From the NCBI GenBank assembly GCA_014359855.1, contig JACIYQ010000370.1, positions 1 through 6,888 on the forward strand: a DNA stretch of 6,888 nucleotides, read 5' to 3'. Source of the stretch: Parvibaculum sp. (lineage in GTDB: Bacteria; Pseudomonadota; Alphaproteobacteria; Parvibaculales; Parvibaculaceae). The notes beneath the pieces are model-generated. The model saw only the letters and a program-made list of their open reading frames with translations. It was not told where the DNA came from and did not search any database. The translations under genes and the position numbers were made by a program. Below, piece after piece: positions 5,721 through 6,888 of the stretch (its first letter is position 1; the number at the start of each line of letters is the position of its first letter).

Positions 5721-6641
5721 CTAGATGGCATCCTTCCTGGCACGGAGGTTCAGCGGGTCGCGCTTGAGGATGCGGCCATCGAGCGCGCCGAGCCAGTCGA
5801 GGCCTTCGCGGAGCTTCACGACATCGCCAATGACGATGATGGCGGGGGCCTTGAAGCCCTCGCGGGCGACATCCGCCGCCGCCGTGCCCAGCGTCGTTTC
5901 AAGCACCGCCTGATCCTTCAACGTCGCATTGCGCACGAGGGCTACGGGCTCATCGGCGCGGCGGCCATTTTCGATCAGCAGGGTCGAGATCGCGTCGAGA
6001 TGCGAGAGTGCCATGTAGAGGACGATGACGGGCGAGCCCTTGGCAATCGACGGCCAGTCGAGATTTTCCGGCACGTCGCCGCCTGCCATGTGGCCAGTGA
6101 TGAAGGTGACGGCGTGGTTCACGTCGCGATGCGTGACCGGGATGCCGGCATAGCCGAGGCCGCCGATGCCCGCCGTGACGCCGGGCACGATGCGGAAGGG
6201 AATGCCCGCGTCGACAAGGGCGAGCGCTTCCTCGCCGCCACGGCCGAAGACGAAGGGGTCGCCACCCTTCAAGCGGAGCACGCGGTGTCCCTTGCGGGCG
6301 AGTTCGACAAGCCTTGCGGAAATGTCGCGCTGTTTGGGGCTCGGCTTGCCACCGCGCTTGCCGGAATATTCGAGCTTTGCGCCGGGGCGCACGAACTGGA
6401 GCACCGTTTCGCCGACCAGCGCGTCGTAGACGACGACGTCGGCCTGGCGAAGGGCGTTGAGCGCGTGAAGGGTCAGAAGACCGGGATCGCCGGGACCGGC
6501 GCCGACGAGCCAGACCCAGCCGGGCTCGAACCCGGGCAGGCCGAGCGCCGACGCCGCCTCGCCCACACCTTCCGGCAGGGGCGCGGCCTTGCGGCTGCCT
6601 GTTAGCGATATGACCTTGCCTTTCGACATTTCACTCATCAT
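5721..6641 (-). CDS. cobA: Uroporphyrinogen-III C-methyltransferase (SUMT)
   Basis: SUMT methylates uroporphyrinogen III at C2 and C7 with S-adenosylmethionine, giving precorrin-2, the branch point to cobalamin and siroheme. The order of motifs is textbook: VWLVGAGPGDPGLLTLHA (43-60), LRLKGGDPFVFGRGGEEA (122-139), VPGVTAGIGGLGYAGIPVTH (152-171), LYMALSHL (208-215) and VIGDVV (270-275). At 306 residues it is longer than the roughly 250-280 usual for single-domain SUMT. The surplus is an N-terminal stretch of about 42 residues before the first motif, and no CysG-type dehydrogenase/chelatase domain is present. The start is uncertain: ATG codons occur at 6641, 6638 and 6629, and none has a strong ribosome binding site. 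A Crp/Fnr-like palindrome lies 12 nt upstream of 6641. With cobT in the same window, a cobalamin role is likely, but supply of siroheme for nitrite or sulfite reductase is equally possible. Confidence 0.95.
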   Translation of the reverse strand: MMSEMSKGKVISLTGSRKAAPLPEGVGEAASALGLPGFEPGWVWLVGAGPGDPGLLTLHALNALRQADVVVYDALVGETVLQFVRPGAKLEYSGKRGGKPSPKQRDISARLVELARKGHRVLRLKGGDPFVFGRGGEEALALVDAGIPFRIVPGVTAGIGGLGYAGIPVTHRDVNHAVTFITGHMAGGDVPENLDWPSIAKGSPVIVLYMALSHLDAISTLLIENGRRADEPVALVRNATLKDQAVLETTLGTAAADVAREGFKAPAIIVIGDVVKLREGLDWLGALDGRILKRDPLNLRARKDAI

Positions 6642-6652
6642 GTAAGTGAATT

Positions 6653-6666
6653 GTGATCTAAATCAA
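6653..6666 (-). promoter_or_regulatory. Crp/Fnr-family operator-like palindrome upstream of cobA
   Basis: GTGAT-CTAA-ATCAA matches the FNR/FixK/Anr consensus TTGAT-N4-ATCAA at 9 of 10 fixed positions. Read with a shifted register it also resembles a CRP half-site (TGTGA-N6-TCA). It is only 12 nt from the first possible cobA ATG, so it would overlap the transcription start or leader rather than sit at -41.5. Repression, or a true start codon further downstream, are both possible. No other gene lies within 220 bp to the right inside the window. Confidence 0.45.
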
Positions 6667-6735
6667 TCTTAGCATGTAAATAGGGGGCTGTCGCGCGCGT
6701 TCCAATATCGGAATGCAATAACCCAACTCATAAAC

Positions 6736-6888
6736 CGTCATGACCCGGCCCTCCTTCAAACTTTTTTGGCGGGTCATCCACGCCTGCCCCGGCGAAAGCC
6801 GGGGTCTTTCTTTCCTGCCTTCCGTGCCGCAAAGACGTGGATGGCCCGCATAAAGCGGGCCATGACGGTTTTGGGTTTTGAAAACGGC
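6736..6888. repeat. BIME-like repeat, copy B (continues past window edge)
   Basis: The left hairpin (6736-6782) keeps the stem ends CGTCATGACCCG and CGGGTCATCCACG but has an enlarged, T-rich loop in place of the 5-nt loop of copy A. A second hairpin, CCCCGGC-GAAA-GCCGGGG (6787-6804), is inserted next. From 6804 to 6888 the sequence is identical to 5067-5151, including hairpin H5 (6836-6867, same as H2). The identity runs up to the last base of the window, so the repeat is probably longer. It lies about 95 bp upstream of cobA. Confidence 0.8.

Overview
The window looks like chromosomal DNA of a GC-rich alphaproteobacterium. Supporting this are an aerobic-type cobalamin pathway, a short DUF1289 protein beside cobT, a short PhnA-type protein, tandem acyl-CoA dehydrogenases and families of intergenic hairpin repeats. 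A Parvibaculum- or Hyphomicrobiales-like host is my best guess, from recall only. No rRNA, tRNA, CRISPR array, integrase or transposase is visible.

Layout, left to right. Positions 1-1377 (minus strand) hold two consecutive acyl-CoA dehydrogenase genes, read right to left; the second is cut by the window edge. Positions 1605-2585 (minus) hold a cobT homologue for lower-ligand activation in cobalamin synthesis, with several family motifs altered. A small zinc-ribbon-like DUF1289 gene (2656-2895, plus) diverges from it and ends at a good intrinsic terminator. Positions 2941-3324 contain no recognisable gene.

Positions 3325-4773 (minus) encode a 482-residue ATPase with an ABC-type head and a C-terminal TOPRIM-like region, which resembles OLD-family nucleases. 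Its base composition is near 47% GC in sampled lines, against about 70-80% in flanking genes. It has its own AT-rich promoter region and no partner gene. This is the best candidate for an acquired anti-phage or anti-plasmid module.

Positions 4774-5430 are a patchwork: a decayed copy of the 3' end of cobA, a roughly 330-bp MITE-like element with terminal inverted repeats, and REP/BIME-like hairpins inside and next to it. Then come a PhnA-domain gene (5431-5649, minus) and cobA (5721-6641, minus), which makes precorrin-2 for cobalamin and/or siroheme. A Crp/Fnr-type palindrome lies just upstream of cobA. The window ends in a second copy of the BIME-like repeat, sharing 85 identical bases with the copy at 5067-5151, so phnA-cobA lies between direct repeats.

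Functionally, cobA (first committed step from uroporphyrinogen III) and cobT (late lower-ligand step) both serve corrinoid synthesis. The acyl-CoA dehydrogenases are a separate degradative unit. The ATPase-nuclease and the repeats look like later insertions between otherwise ordinary housekeeping genes.
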